From NCBI RefSeq assembly GCF_000002985.6, contig NC_003281.10, forward strand, positions 13,578,001-13,642,000: a stretch of DNA of 64,000 nucleotides, read 5' to 3'. Every line of letters starts with the position of its first letter. Position 1 is the first letter of the stretch. Position numbers and translations under genes: made by a program. Positions 23,753-36,860 of this stretch are shown in pieces. Source of the stretch: Caenorhabditis elegans (taxonomy: Eukaryota > Nematoda > Chromadorea > Rhabditida > Rhabditidae). Below the pieces are notes generated by a model. The model made no database searches. It saw only the letters and a list, made by a program, of their open reading frames with translations, and was not told where the DNA came from.

Positions 23753-25149
23753 TCAAAGAAGAATGCTATGTGCAATCATCGCAGTCACTTGATATGGATC
23801 ACAGTTTGACGATGGACGACGATCCTCCAGATATCCCTTTCTCTCCGCAGCCACTTGTCTCGGAATACGAATTGAGCATCCACGATTGGCGACTCCCCAC
23901 GAGAACTTGTCAGCCGAGCTTGTCTCATGACGTCCTGTCAAACGACGAAGATTGTCCTCTCCACCATGTGGATCGTACACCTTCATCGCATCCAAATGAG
24001 TACGCTTGAGCCCGTCCATGGCAGCTTCAATCGCGGCGATACCGCCTGGAGCACGCATTTCAGCGTGGAGAAGTTGGTATGGCATCTGGCTCCGTTCCAA
24101 TCTCCCATGGTGACCTTTGGTTTGGGATCAAGAGATACGCAGACACCGAATTGTTCAGCAACTCTGGAAACATTTTTATTATATACAGGATCGTGATGAA
24201 AATACCTGTGCAAAATATATCTCGACATCCACAATTGATCTCCCATATCGATTCCTTCGCAGGTTCCGATTTGGAATTCCCATTGTCCAGGCGTCACTTC
24301 AGCATTTGTTCCGAAAATATTGAGCCCGGCGTGAAGGCAAGCACGATAATGTGTCTCAACGACTTCTCTCCCGAACGCACGATCCGCTCCGACGCTACAG
24401 TAGTACTTTCCTTGTGGAGCCGGGAATCCGTGTTTTGGCCATCCTAGTGAGTGCTCATCTCTGTCGACGATCAGATATTCCTGCTCCATACCAAACCATG
24501 GGCGGGTATCACGGATTTCGTTCATGATTTCGGCGCATGCTTGACGATGACTGGTTGCTGAAAATACTTCTTAAAGGAGCACCATTTTTGCACCATTTTT
24601 GGAGTAGGTCTCGCCGCGACAGATTTAACAGTAATAGAACTATTAAACTGTTAAACGAATATGAATTTTGAAAATTCTTTAAAAAAAACTTCATATAGGC
24701 GCAAATGCCTACGTGTTCCATGAAGTTTTTATTGCATTAAGTCAGCAAAGCAACTAGAAGGCGCATAGGCAGGCAGGCATCTAAATGCCTGTTTATTTTA
24801 TTTCCTAACCTGTTGGCTGCATTTGATGGTCCAGCGTGTCACACATCACCAGCTTATTCCCACCGCCCAAAAACGGATCCGGATAGGCAGCGACTGGACG
24901 CAAATAACGATCCGAGTCACGTCCCTTTGCCTGCCCCGTCGAGCTTCCATCATAATTCCAGATGGGATAGTCCTCAATTCTCTTCGGAAGTTTATCAAAG
25001 GTTCGCGTTTTCGAACGGAGATTTTCCCCAGTTCCATCGATCCACACGTAGGTCGCCTGGATCTTTGTCGGATGAGGACGAAGTCCCAAGAATTGATCAA
25101 TGACGGCTGTTCCAAGAGGCATGCGAGTTTCAAAGTTCAAGTGAGTCAT
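23753..25149 (-). pseudogene. Glutamine synthetase with 1-nt frameshift (likely pseudogene)
   Basis: Eukaryotic glutamine synthetase (ATP-dependent glutamate + ammonia to glutamine, cytosolic). Exons: 25149-24810, 24557-24206, then after a 42-nt intron 24163-23753; about 367 codons if the frame is repaired, the family's normal length. Recognisable motifs: YDGSSTGQA in the N-terminal beta-grasp domain, FGMEQEY with catalytic Glu, TPGQWEFQ, and ANRGCSIRIPR near the C-terminus. In exon 3 the frame breaks between 24064 and 24063: the NFST codons are followed by an out-of-frame segment, while the correct AEMRAPGG continuation lies one frame over, consistent with loss of one base. Just before it, the motif usually NGAGCHTNFS reads [10 protein letters not shown], a Gly-to-Arg change in a highly conserved loop. 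Both facts suggest loss of function, although the rest is very well conserved, so the break is recent or a sequence error. A GTAAGT donor near 25199 may mark a 5' UTR exon. Confidence 0.8.
24690..24795. repeat. ggcaggcaggca dispersed repeat in glutamine synthetase intron 1
   Basis: AGGCGCAAATGCC and GCATAGGCAGGCAGGCAT motifs, partly inverted, fill the intron between 24557 and 24810. The same GGCAGGCAGGCA motif recurs at 48730-48760. Confidence 0.5.
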
Positions 25150-26189
25150 TTTTACCTAAAACTTTATTTCATGTCTGGAAAATCTGTGTAGAAACTTACG
25201 GTTATTAGAATTTGCAATCGAGAGTTGTTCGTCGAGTAGAGCCAAGCTCGTAATAAATTGAGTTTGACCACCCACGCGAAAAAAATATTTTAACTATTGA
25301 GGAAATCTGTAGGCCGGCACGTTTAAACTTTTTGGAATGTTTTTTTATACAAACTTACAACAAATGAACCGTAACCGTCTGACTAGAATTGTGAATTTTG
25401 AAAAAAAAAAGTCGGAAGAAATGTATTTACGTGTAAGAAAAAAATTGACAAAAAATTTAATCGAATTCTATAAGAAGAGTTTTCAGTTTAATAATCGGCT
25501 CCTAATTTTTTTCGTACTTTTTTCCGATTATTTAAATGTTCACTATTTTTTTTTCTCCGGAGAAAAGCAGGTAACATTGCGTGCAATTTGAAAAATATGT
25601 AGTGTGAACGCGCTCAACATTTTAAAATTAATTCATCCTTTTTCCTGCGAGAAATCACTATGTACCTATCGAAAGCTTGTTGCTGGCTGCTACTCGAAAA
25701 TTTTTGTAATTTCGGAAAAATTTGCATCTGGATATTTAGTGCAATAGAATTTAGAATTGGGCACAATTTATGGATATTTATAATTCCCGCCGATATTGCA
25801 TGTATCTACTCATTTTTGACTCATTTTTCAGAAAGGTGGTTTCTTGTAGTTAGAGACAACTTTATTTGAAGAATTGCATGCTCTCTATAGCAAAAAGAAC
25901 CGATTTTCCATAAGAAATCAAAATGGATGTTGCAAACTATCAAAAATGTTTTACAGTAAAACTATAAGACCGTACGATCATTTTTTCTCAAGAGTCATTT
26001 TTCAGTTCACTTTTTAAAATTTCTTTTTCCCAGTTATTGCAACAAGATAAAAATTATGGAAGTTGTCAAAAAAGTATCAAGAAAGCTCTGTATCACCGAA
26101 AAAAACGGGAACCGGATGGTACCGGAGTTGCCGAACGGCAGATCCGGTTTAGGTTAACTTATTTGTTTGTTTTTTTTTCTTAATTTCTA

Positions 26190-26392
26190 AGTAAAATCAA
26201 TTTGGTACTTGTGCATTATTTCCCCTCATTTTAATATTATCCATTTTAATAAAACGTGATGTCCATTTTCCATCTTTAGGCTTAGAAATGATTATTTCCT
26301 AAGCCTAAAAAACAAAAACTCCACACGTTTTTATTTAAAATTATATTTTAAAAAATGAGGGGAAATAATACACAAGTACCATCAATTTTACT
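26190..26392. repeat. Small foldback element in the intergenic region
   Basis: Inverted arms of about 75 bp share GTACTTGTGCATTATTTCCC and ATTTCCCCTCATTTTAA-type sequence (left about 26190-26255, right about 26325-26392), with an inner TTTAGGCTTAGAAAT / TTTCCTAAGCCTAAA hairpin. Outside it, 25150-26553 is AT-rich and I see no gene. Confidence 0.65.
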
Positions 26393-26423
26393 CAATTCCC
26401 AAGTAGCAAGTGGTCCTAACAAG

Positions 26424-26429
26424 TTTATT
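26424..26429 (-). terminator. Polyadenylation signal of the actin gene
   Basis: AATAAA on the minus strand, about 125 nt beyond the actin stop codon. Confidence 0.6.
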
Positions 26430-26553
26430 CATGTTAAGAAACCATAAATATAAAGAAAATGAAGTATCTCATGGAATTTGTGTCAAGTAAAATCGTGTTT
26501 CGCCTAGAAATGGAAGGCACATGTTGAAAAAAAAAATTTGAAAAAAAATCAGC

Positions 26554-28072
<1,519 letters not shown>

Positions 28073-28188
28073 TTAATAAAAGGTTGAAGAAGTCGAGTTT
28101 ATAGAAAACGTTATTAAGTGATGTACGAGTACTATAAAATGCCGAAAAATGAAAATGTTGCCACATTTCCCCAAAAATGCAAAGTGTG

Positions 28189-29074
28189 TTATCAGTACCG
28201 CAGCCAGCTCACCATCGGGGGGAAAACGAGAAAAAGAGAGAATGGAGAGAATATGCCACATTCTGTATGTATATATGTGTGTGCGTTTGATACTGATAAC
28301 TCCCTCTCTCACTTCGTTCTAAGAATTGCAGGTACGTGGTGGTTATATGTACACACTCACACACACACACACACACAAATTATCACGTCACACAGACAAA
28401 GTCATAGTTTGGTGAGCATGATGTAAGCAGCCTGTCAGAATTTGTGCTCAATTCTAGAACATGAAATTGTCAATTGACATGATATGCACTGGGAGGCTGT
28501 TAGCTATGGCCGATTTTATAAAATTGCTCAAATCAGTATAACAAATATGGAATAAACCTACGAAATTTTTGAAAATGCAGGCCAACAGGCTTACATCCGG
28601 GCTCCCCGAACTTTCCAGTAGCTCAAGCCGGCTGGTCCACTAACAAAGCATTTCAAAAAAATGTTATACATTGTCAGTTGACAACTTTACATGACCTCCT
28701 AAGATAAAAAACCCCCAAGAGATAAAAATCAACTACCGCCAGTCACTGGAGCGCTAGGAATGTAAAACTAGAAAAAATAAAGTGATAACATTCCAATTGA
28801 CTCCAACTTTTAAATACTCCCTAAAATTGAAGTTTCCGCCTACCATTCCTCTTAAAGAAGCCATACTGGGAAAATGAGTCACTGATAAGTAATGAGTCAA
28901 TGCTAGTTAGAAATACAATAGAAATTTAGGATCATAAACTATATTTTTTTAATGTTAGGGTGCAGCTAATCTTGAAAGTGCCGAAGATTCAAAGTTTCAT
29001 TACATTACCCTTTCCGTATAATCCCAAAATACCCGTAAAAGTTACTACTACCCTATTCTGCTTATCACTGATAA
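28189..29074. promoter_or_regulatory. Cluster of TGATAA (GATA-factor) motifs upstream of actin gene
   Basis: Six TGATAA/TTATCA matches lie between the divergent actin and kinase genes: 28189-28194, 28294-28299, 28783-28788, 28883-28888 (as ACTGATAAGT), 29062-29067 and 29069-29074. ACTGATAA is the known ELT-2/ELT-7 intestinal GATA-factor site, which would suit an intestinal actin. The motif is short and the region AT-rich, so some matches are expected by chance. A (CA)n tract lies at 28351-28377. The remainder of 28067-30071 holds no gene I can see. Confidence 0.45.
28351..28377. repeat. (AC)n microsatellite
   Basis: ACACACTCAC followed by an uninterrupted AC tract, upstream of the actin gene. 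Confidence 0.85.
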
Positions 29075-30071
29075 CAAAGAGGAAAGATGAGAAATCGGTC
29101 GAAGTGTGGAAGAAATTAATAGTTTAATTATTATTTTGAAAAAAGCAATTAGAAATGGAATAATTGAGATATCGACAATCTGAAAAACGTGAAAATAGCA
29201 GCCGGCAGCTTCCTGGGAATGTATGTAACATGGCAACAAAAAGGAAAAGAAAAAAGTTGTAAACTAAATAACAAAATTTATGTAGATTCATGTGTTGGAT
29301 AGTATATTTTAACTTTTCGGCTGTAGAGGCTTATAGGTGGTTAAACTATATGTTTGTGCATTTACTATAAATCTTCTAACTACATTATAACATCATTACA
29401 TGATAATCTAAATTACTGAAAAATCTTCATTACCAAGAAATAACTGTCAGTTGAACAAAAAAAAGATAATCTAAAAACTGTTTTGGCAATATTCTAATAT
29501 GTATCACTTGTCGGACGAGGTATCGGAGTTCAATGTTTTGTTCCAGGTAGCACTATTCAAACTACAGTAACTCTACACTAGTTAAAAATAACAAAAGTTG
29601 TCAACTGGTAACACTTTTCATTTCTTAAACGTTTTTAGTTTTCAAAGAAAAGTTACATTTTTGTGCCCCACTGACCGAAAATGTACTTGCATCAACGAAT
29701 TGTTTTTGTGAAATTTTCAAAACTTCTCATTACGAAATTTGGTAGTTTTGGGTCACTTCGGATCTAAAAAAAGCAAAGTCTCAGATTTCGGTACTCCATC
29801 TTTAAATCTTATAATCATACTTGCTTTATGTTTGCAATAGATTTATAATGTTTTTCCAATTTCTTTCCTCAATTATGCAAATCCATAAACTCCCGCCTCT
29901 GCACACCTCCAAAACGCTCCAAAACAGTCTCCCCCACTCTTCTATTTTTCTGTTTCTCTTGCACCCTCTCACTCTCTATTTATGCCCGTTCTTATCATTT
30001 TCAAGCTTCTTCTCATTCCAGGAAACCTCACCCCCGATTCCTCTTAAAATTGGAAACTCTTATCATCATTG

Positions 30072-33000
30072 ATGACGGAGCAAGTTCATGTTGGCATTGA
30101 TATTGGCACAACTTCGGCTAAAATTTGTGCAAGGAATGGGGAAAAGTGAGAAAATTCAATATAATCACAAAATTAATAAAAATAAAATTGCCTGCACATT
30201 ATCAGTTGGCAAGTTTTGAAAAACAAAATTAAAATACAAAAGTGATTAATTGTTTTATTCCTTTGATTGGATCAAAACTATCTCAAAAAACCTATTACCA
30301 AAATGTGAAATGTAAATTTTTTCTGAATAGAATAATTGTACAACACTGGCAAAATCTGAAAAGTCATCAAAAAAAGTTTCAAGTCAAATAAATAGGTAAT
30401 TATTTTGAATACGTTCTTTGGAATATTTCAATTTTTCAAAAACCATCAAACCATAGTGCCATCAAAAACTGAGTGTGTAAATTTTAGTACGCTGATTTTG
30501 TAAATAGATAAAACACTTTATATTTTTAGCGTAATCCTAGAATTCAAAAAAATCTACGAAGGTGACAATTCTGATGCAGCTGGACTTCAAAATCCGAAGA
30601 TTATAATTCAAACTGTTTTGGATTTGTTGGAAGTTTGTAACCGCCTAAAAAACTGGACAAATTTTTTTTTTGCAGAGAACAAAATCTAATTTAGAATCGC
30701 GAAATCTGAAAATATCCAATATATGGACGTGTGGACAAATGCATGGAATTGTCATGTGGAAGCAACGACAGAATGAAATTGATTTAGGTATACAAAATGG
30801 GAGTTTTTGTTGCAAAAATTTTTGTATCTTAAAAACAATAATAATGTTTTCTCATTCAAAATAATGCAATTTCCAGAGACCCTAACCATCTCACCATTGT
30901 ACAATTGGACATACAGTTCTACGGAGCTCCCAGCGTTTCTAAAAACTATTCCTAAATGGGAATGTGGAGATTTGCATCCAGGGTTTGGTCTTGTTACGCT
31001 GGCGTTTTTGAACTACAGTAATCCGGAATTTTTAACGGTCAGAAATTAACGCATTGAATCTAGAAAACTAAAAAGTGGTCGGGGTCAAAAAAAATCATTA
31101 TTATCGGCGAACGGCATTCGCTGTTTGCCGTTTGCCGCCCGCACAGCCCTGGCTCATACCCCTATAACTCGGACAAAATTTATGACTTTTTTCAGAATTT
31201 TATACATTGTGGAACCATAATGGACCTATTCATCTCTATTTTGACACAAAACCCGGACCCCCTCATCTCTCACCACAACGCTCACAGCTGGGGTTACTGT
31301 ACTGAAAACGCTACGTGGCAGTCAGAAATTTTAGATTTTCTCCCTAAAACTCTGAAACTACCTGACATAAATTCTTCCTCTGAAGTTTCGGGGACTTGGC
31401 ACGGTGCCAAGTGCCACGTGGCATCAGGAGATTTGCAAGCTTCCGTGGCATCGCTGGATTATTATGAAAATACCGCTTGTGGGTCTTTTTTCAGAATAGT
31501 TTTATTTTTATTTTAGCAGATTTTTAATTTTAGATGTAATCCTCGGCACATCTGCTCAACTATGTTGCCTTATTCAAACTTCGGAAAAAAATGCTACAGT
31601 AATCCCGGCTACCGTAGTCCGGCTGCCATTCTCCACGTCGAAAACTCTGGTGGCCGCCTGCGCAATGAACGGGGGAAATGCTCTGGAAGCGACGTTGAAG
31701 GTGAGCCTGGGAGGTGTCGGGTGCTATTTCGGGAATGAAAAATTCTGAGAATGACGCGCACAATATCTCCTTGCGAAAACTACAGTTATTCTTTAAATGA
31801 CTACTGTATCATGTATTGTTCTTACATCAAACACATTTGTGATTAATTAGTAAAGAAAAAGAACTGAAGTATAATTATTTATTTCCGCAAATTCCCTGTC
31901 ACCCCGCTTTTTTTCAGGAACCTCGTTTTCATCAAAACTTTTGATTTATCGAAATGAGAAGAGGATGTACATTGCAACTTATCAACTTACGCTACTAGTT
32001 GTTTAATTGTCCAGTTTTTGTGGCAAACACTCATTGACTACCTTCTCTTTGACTACCTTTTGCTCTTTGACTACCTTAGATCATTGACTACCTTTCGGCT
32101 CATTGACTACCTTTTGCTCTTTGACTACCTTAGATCATTGACTACCTTTCGGCTCATTGACTACCTTTCGGCTCATTGACTACCTTTATCTAATTTTTCA
32201 GAATTTTCAGTTTTTTCCGCTGAAAAATCAGAATTTTCAAGAACATGTTAGTTTTTAATGTCTAAGAAGGTCGTGCTCTTTCTCATTTCCTGAAATTCCG
32301 GAAAAATGGAGATGAGATCTGATGTATAAATGCTCATTGACTACCTTCAAATGCTCTTTGACTACCTCTATCTAATAAAATTTTCCAAAATTTTTTTGAA
32401 AACTTTTCAAAATTTGATCAGAAAAATGCAATGTTTGTAGTTTTTTCTAGTTTGGATGTTCTGCACACGATTGCAGACGAAAACCTGAGGTTTAGTAGAA
32501 CACCTAAGCTCAAAAAACGCACTCACTTCGGATGCTGATATCTCCGTGGAAAAATTTTTTATAACAAAGTGATCAACAAAGTTGTTTATCTTAATCTAAA
32601 GTACAACTTTGTAGTTGAATGTTTTTTATCAAAAAATTTGTTGGTCGAGATAAAGTTGTGTAAAGTTCGGCACCTTCATGCTTGTATTTTCTTCTTCTTT
32701 TTCTGTTCATATCTCAACCAACAAATTTTTTGATAAAAAACTATTAACTACAAAATTGTACTTTATATTAAGATAAACAACTTTGTTGATCACTTTGTCA
32801 TAAAAAATTATTACACTGAGATATCAGCATCCGAAGTGAGTGCGTTTTTTGAATTTTGAGGTTCTACTATACCTCAGGTTTTAGTCAGAATTCGTGTTCA
32901 GAACATCTAAACTAGATAAACTACAAACATTGCATTTTTCTATAACATCTGATCAAATTTTGAAAAGTTTTCAAGAAAAGTTTTGAAAAAAATTTTGAAA

Positions 33001-36000
33001 ATTTTTGTAAGGGGGTACCCTTTGGATTTTTTTCATAAATCGAAAAAAAAACATTGAAACTTAAAAAAACCAAATGTTTTTGACACTATCGCCAACAACA
33101 TTTCAGTTGGACACATTTTATTGCAAAATCTCATTGCCAACTATCCTATGCTGAAACCTTTGAAATATGCTTATGCTGACATTTTGAATATGCTTATGCT
33201 GACTTGCGCTTATGCTGACAAGAGCTCTCACGAGAATTTCGTGATCCAAAAAACACATTGAAAGCTTATATCAGGACACTTGACGATGTAAAAGAAAACT
33301 GAACCTATCCAGATTCGAACCAGCAATGACTGTATCTGAAGACCGTGCCCTTAACCACTACACCAAAAGGGCGAGAGGTGCGCGCGTTCTCAAGGAATAT
33401 ATGAAATCAGTCGAGCTGTATGACAACTAGAGCTTCTCTCGTTGGAAGATATCTAGTACTTGAAAATGTGTTCATAAAGATTGGAACTACTACAGAATAA
33501 GTCATTAAGTTATTTTCTGTTCCTATTGTTCAGTTTCTACAAGAAATCTATTCCACATTGACTTTTGTTGTGAATTTGAACCTTCCGTTGGCCTAAAATA
33601 CTTCTGGAGAGCTACTTTTTTCGAGAGTATTCTTAAGTTTTCTACAAATTCAACTTGTTGGAAAATCGGGAACTTCTCTGATTCCTCGAAAATACTGTTG
33701 TTTAAAAAAAAATTTTGACCTAAATTTTTTTTCCTCAAAAACACCTTCATTCTGGTATTTTCTAGGAGCATATGTCATCTGTATTGTTTAATAATTTTTT
33801 TTGCTTCAAAAGCTCTGTTTTTGTGTTTAAAACTCTCATTTTTGTCGATTTCTTAGTTTTAAACATGGAAATTAAAAACATTTCGGAGTACGGTACACAT
33901 CGGTGTTTGCGTACCTTTGCGTATCGTGCATTTAATTCGACGACATTTGTATATTTTTTAATGCAAAAATCAACGGAAAAGTTTTTGGTGTAGTGGTTAA
34001 GGGCACGGTCTTCAGATACAGTCATTGCTGGTTCGAATCTGGATATGTTCAGTTTTCTTTTACATCGTCAAGTGTCCTGATATAAGCTTTCAATGTGTTT
34101 TTTGGATCACGAAATTCTCGTGAGAGCTCTTGTCAGCATAAGCGCACGTCAGCATAAGCATATTCAAAATGTCAGCATAAGCATATTTCAAAGGTTTCAG
34201 CATAGGATAGTTGGCAATGAGATTTTGCAATAAAATGTGTCCAACTGAAATGTTGTTGGCGATAGTGTCAAAAACATTTGGTTTTTTTAAGTTTCAATGT
34301 TTTTTTTTCGATTTATGAAAAAAATCCAAAGGGTTCCCCCTTACAAAAATTTTCAACATTTTTTTCAAAACTTTTCTTGAAAACTTTTCAAAATTTGATC
34401 AGATGTTATAGAAAAATGCAATGTTTGTAGTTTATCTAGTTTAGATGTTCTGAACACGAATTCTGACTAAAACCTGAGGTATAGTAGAACCTCAAAATTC
34501 AAAAAACGCACTCACTTCGGATGCTGATATCTCAGTGTAATAATTTTTTATGACAAAGTGAATAACTACAAAGTTGTTTATCTTAATATAAAGTACAATT
34601 TTGTAGTTAATAGTTTTTTATCAAAAAATTTGTTGGTTGAGATATGAACAGAAAAAGAAGAAGAAAATACAAGCATGAAGGTGCCGAACTTTACACAACT
34701 TTATCTCGACCAACAAATTTTTTGATAAAAAACATTCAACTACAAAGTTGTACTTTAGATTAAGATAAACAACTTTGTAGTTGATCACTTTGTCATAAAA
34801 AATTTTTCCACGGAGATATCAGCATCCGAAGTGAGTGCGTTTTTTGAGCTTAGGTGTTCTACTAAACCTCAGGTTTTCGTCTGCAATCGTGTGCAGAACA
34901 TCCAAACTAGAAAAAACTACAAACATTGCATTTTTCTGATCAAATTTTGAAAAGTTTTCAAAAAAATTTTGGAAAATTTTATTAGATAGAGGTAGTCAAA
35001 GAGCATTTGAAGGTAGTCAATGAGCATTTATACATCAGATCTCATCTCCATTTTTCCGGAATTTCAGGAAATGAGAAAGAGCACGACCTTCTTAGACATC
35101 AAAAACTAACATGTTCTTGAAAATTCTGATTTTTCAGCGGAAAAAACTGAAAATTCTGAAAAATTAGATAAAGGTAGTCAATGAGCCGAAAGGTAGTCAA
35201 TGAGCCGAAAGGTAGTCAATGATCTAAGGTAGTCAAAGAGCAAAAGGTAGTCAATGAGCCGAAAGGTAGTCAATGATCTAAGGTAGTCAAAGAGCAAAAG
35301 GTAGTCAAAGAGAAGGTAGTCAATGAGTGTTTGCCACAAAAACTGGACAATTAAACAACTAGTAGCGTAAGTTGATAAGTTGCAATGTACATCCTCTTCT
35401 CATTTCGATAAATCAAAAGTTTTGATGAAAACGAGGTTCCTGAAAAAAAGCGGTGTGACAGGGAATTTGCGGAAATAAATAATTATACTTCAGTTCTTTT
35501 TCTTTACTAATTAATCACAAATGTGTTTAATGTAAGAACAATACATGATGCAGAAAAATGTCCATATACTACTAGTAAACTAGAAAATGTCAGCAAGTTA
35601 GTAAATCTGAGTTCAAAGTAAATGAACTATTTCTTAGTAAATGACTGAGAGTAAAAAATGAGTAAATTAGACGTCGAAGTAAATGAACTCTTTTTCAGTA
35701 AACGAGAGAAAGTGAAATCGCTAGTAAATTAGACGTCGAAGTAAATGTGCCACTTACGTAAACGAGTGATTTAGTAAATTAGACTATTAGTTAATGAGGG
35801 TTTGCCTATTTGAGAAAACAAAACAGTTTAGATTTTTTTAAACAATTTTTTTGAATCGATATTTCCCAAAAACTACGAAAACTAGCAAAACCTATTCAAC
35901 TAACAAATTATAGAAAATTAAATTTCCTACATTTTGTCAGTTAGCAACTTTTCTCCATCTAAACCCGTTGTCAAATTACAAGGGTTTCAAAACAAGCGGA

Positions 36001-36704
36001 AAATTCTATAAATTTTGCAATATCACAGACCCGGGAGATGTTGGCTACTTGAAAATTCCAAAATTTCAGATGAATTCTCCAGAAGTCTACAGTTCAAATC
36101 GTCTGCAAGAACTCCTTAATCAACTCGATAAATCAGGTTTTTTTCAAAACTAAATTTTAAAGCAAAGAATTTCATTTTTTTGACTCCGCCCAATTCTTGG
36201 CCAAAATTGAATTTTTATTTAAACATTTTTTAAAAACTTTTTTTCAAAAATAAATGTTCGGCTCCGCCTACATCTTGGTCAATATTCAATTTATATTGCT
36301 TCAAAATATTCAAAACAAGTTATGAAAAAAACTGTTTTTAAAAAAGTGAGGCCCCGTCCATTTCTAGCCGATTTCCAGCTCCTGCTATGCCTCCGAACCT
36401 CCGAATCGATCCGATCTTCATCCCGGAGCGTGGAAGTTCTAAAACCTTCTCAATTTCTGGCACTTCAGATGATCCTCTCCAACTACTCGAGGCGACTCAT
36501 CAGGGGATTATCCGAAATTTGTTCGAGCTTTTCCCGATCCCACTGCTGAAAAGTCTGAAAATCCGACGTGTGGCACTTGTCGGTTCAGCGCAAAGCCCTC
36601 GTTTCCGTCGACATTTGGAAGAAGCTTGCGGTTCGAACAACTTCGAGTTACTGGTGTCAAGCTCACCGATTTCAACACCACTTGGAGCAACCAAATTCTT
36701 CTAA
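30072..36704 (+). CDS. Sedoheptulokinase-like FGGY carbohydrate kinase
   Basis: Eight exons with consistent phases: 30072-30145, 30530-30632, 30676-30787, 30877-31037, 31196-31478, 31534-31700, 36070-36136, 36379-36704 (TAA), 430 aa. FGGY family: ATP-dependent phosphorylation of a sugar, here probably sedoheptulose to sedoheptulose 7-phosphate feeding the pentose phosphate pathway. The N-terminus has the phosphate-binding loop GIDIGTTSAK; then CGQMHGIVMW (sugar site); GDLQAS near residue 229 supplies the likely catalytic Asp; GTSAQL follows; the C-terminal VALVGSAQSPRFR fits the ATPase-fold end of the family. Best match by pattern is human SHPK (478 aa), so it is somewhat short. Intron 6 (31701-36069) is 4.4 kb, filled by a foldback element, yet the flanking exons stay in phase. 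I recall this as T25C8.1, neighbour of act-5. Sugar specificity is inferred. Confidence 0.85.
31752..31807. repeat. Half copy of the CTACAGTA palindromic MITE
   Basis: ATATCTCCTTGCGAAAACTACAGTTATT and ACTACTGTAT match one arm of the family seen at 49271, 55098 and 61235. It stops exactly where the large foldback arm begins. Confidence 0.6.
33303..33371 (-). other. tRNA-like module in left arm of the foldback
   Basis: Read on the minus strand: a tRNA D-arm/A-box-like GGTGTAGTGGTTAAGGG, then a 7-nt-loop-like CTTCAGA, then a B-box GCTGGTTCGAATC, at about tRNA spacing. The acceptor and T-arm stems do not pair well, so this is not a functional tRNA gene; it looks tRNA-derived. Confidence 0.5.
33986..34050 (+). 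other. tRNA-like module in right arm of the foldback
   Basis: Mirror copy of the 33303-33371 module: TAGTGGTTAAGGG at 33991-34003 and the B-box GGTTCGAATC at 34030-34039. It sits at the inner end of the stem and points away from the loop. Confidence 0.5.
35560..35800. repeat. Degenerate AGTAAATTAGACGTCGAAG repeats
   Basis: Right next to the foldback, short units ending in AGTAAAT(G/T) recur irregularly; GTAAATTAGACGTCGAAGTA occurs twice (near 35662 and 35722). The rest of the intron to 36069 shows no gene. Confidence 0.5.
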
Positions 36705-36755
36705 ATTTACATTATTTATTTTCGGGTTTCCGGAGTTGGAACTGATACGTGATAC

Positions 36756-36761
36756 AATAAA
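36756..36761 (+). terminator. Polyadenylation signal of the sugar kinase gene
   Basis: AATAAA 52 nt past the kinase stop. A minus-strand AATAAA (36720-36715) could serve hip-1, so the two convergent 3' UTRs may overlap; the stop codons are only 157 bp apart. Confidence 0.5.
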
Positions 36762-36860
36762 TTGGAGGGTATTTCTGCAATCAAAAGAGACAAAACAAAT
36801 AATATATAGGTTTGGGGATGGGATTTTACAAAATTGAGTGAAAAATCATCGAGCAATCAT

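Larger units (their letters stand above)
31808..35549. mobile_element. 3.74-kb foldback element with two 1.56-kb inverted arms
   Basis: The left arm 31808-33368 is repeated inverted at 33983-35549; the arms are near-identical along their whole length (for instance TTTGTGGCAAACACTCATTG at 32018 and its complement at 35330, and the GATATCAGCATCCGAAGTGA segments). The loop of about 614 bp (33369-33982) is unique. Each arm contains tandem CATTGACTACCTTTCGGCT / TTTGACTACCTTTTGCTC units (32026-32187 and 35172-35335) and CTTATGCTGACA repeats. No transposase ORF is present. The insertion lies in an intron of the kinase gene, in which the transcript would fold into a long duplex. The few mismatches imply recent origin or ongoing gene conversion between arms. 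Confidence 0.9.

Noticed and set aside
24164..24205. Insertion [13 protein letters not shown] in glutamine synthetase
   Set aside because: It is a 42-nt intron (GTATTT..TTTCCAG) that happens to stay open; splicing restores the family sequence.
33303..34050. Functional tRNA genes
   Set aside because: The A- and B-box-like sequences are present, but acceptor and T stems do not pair.
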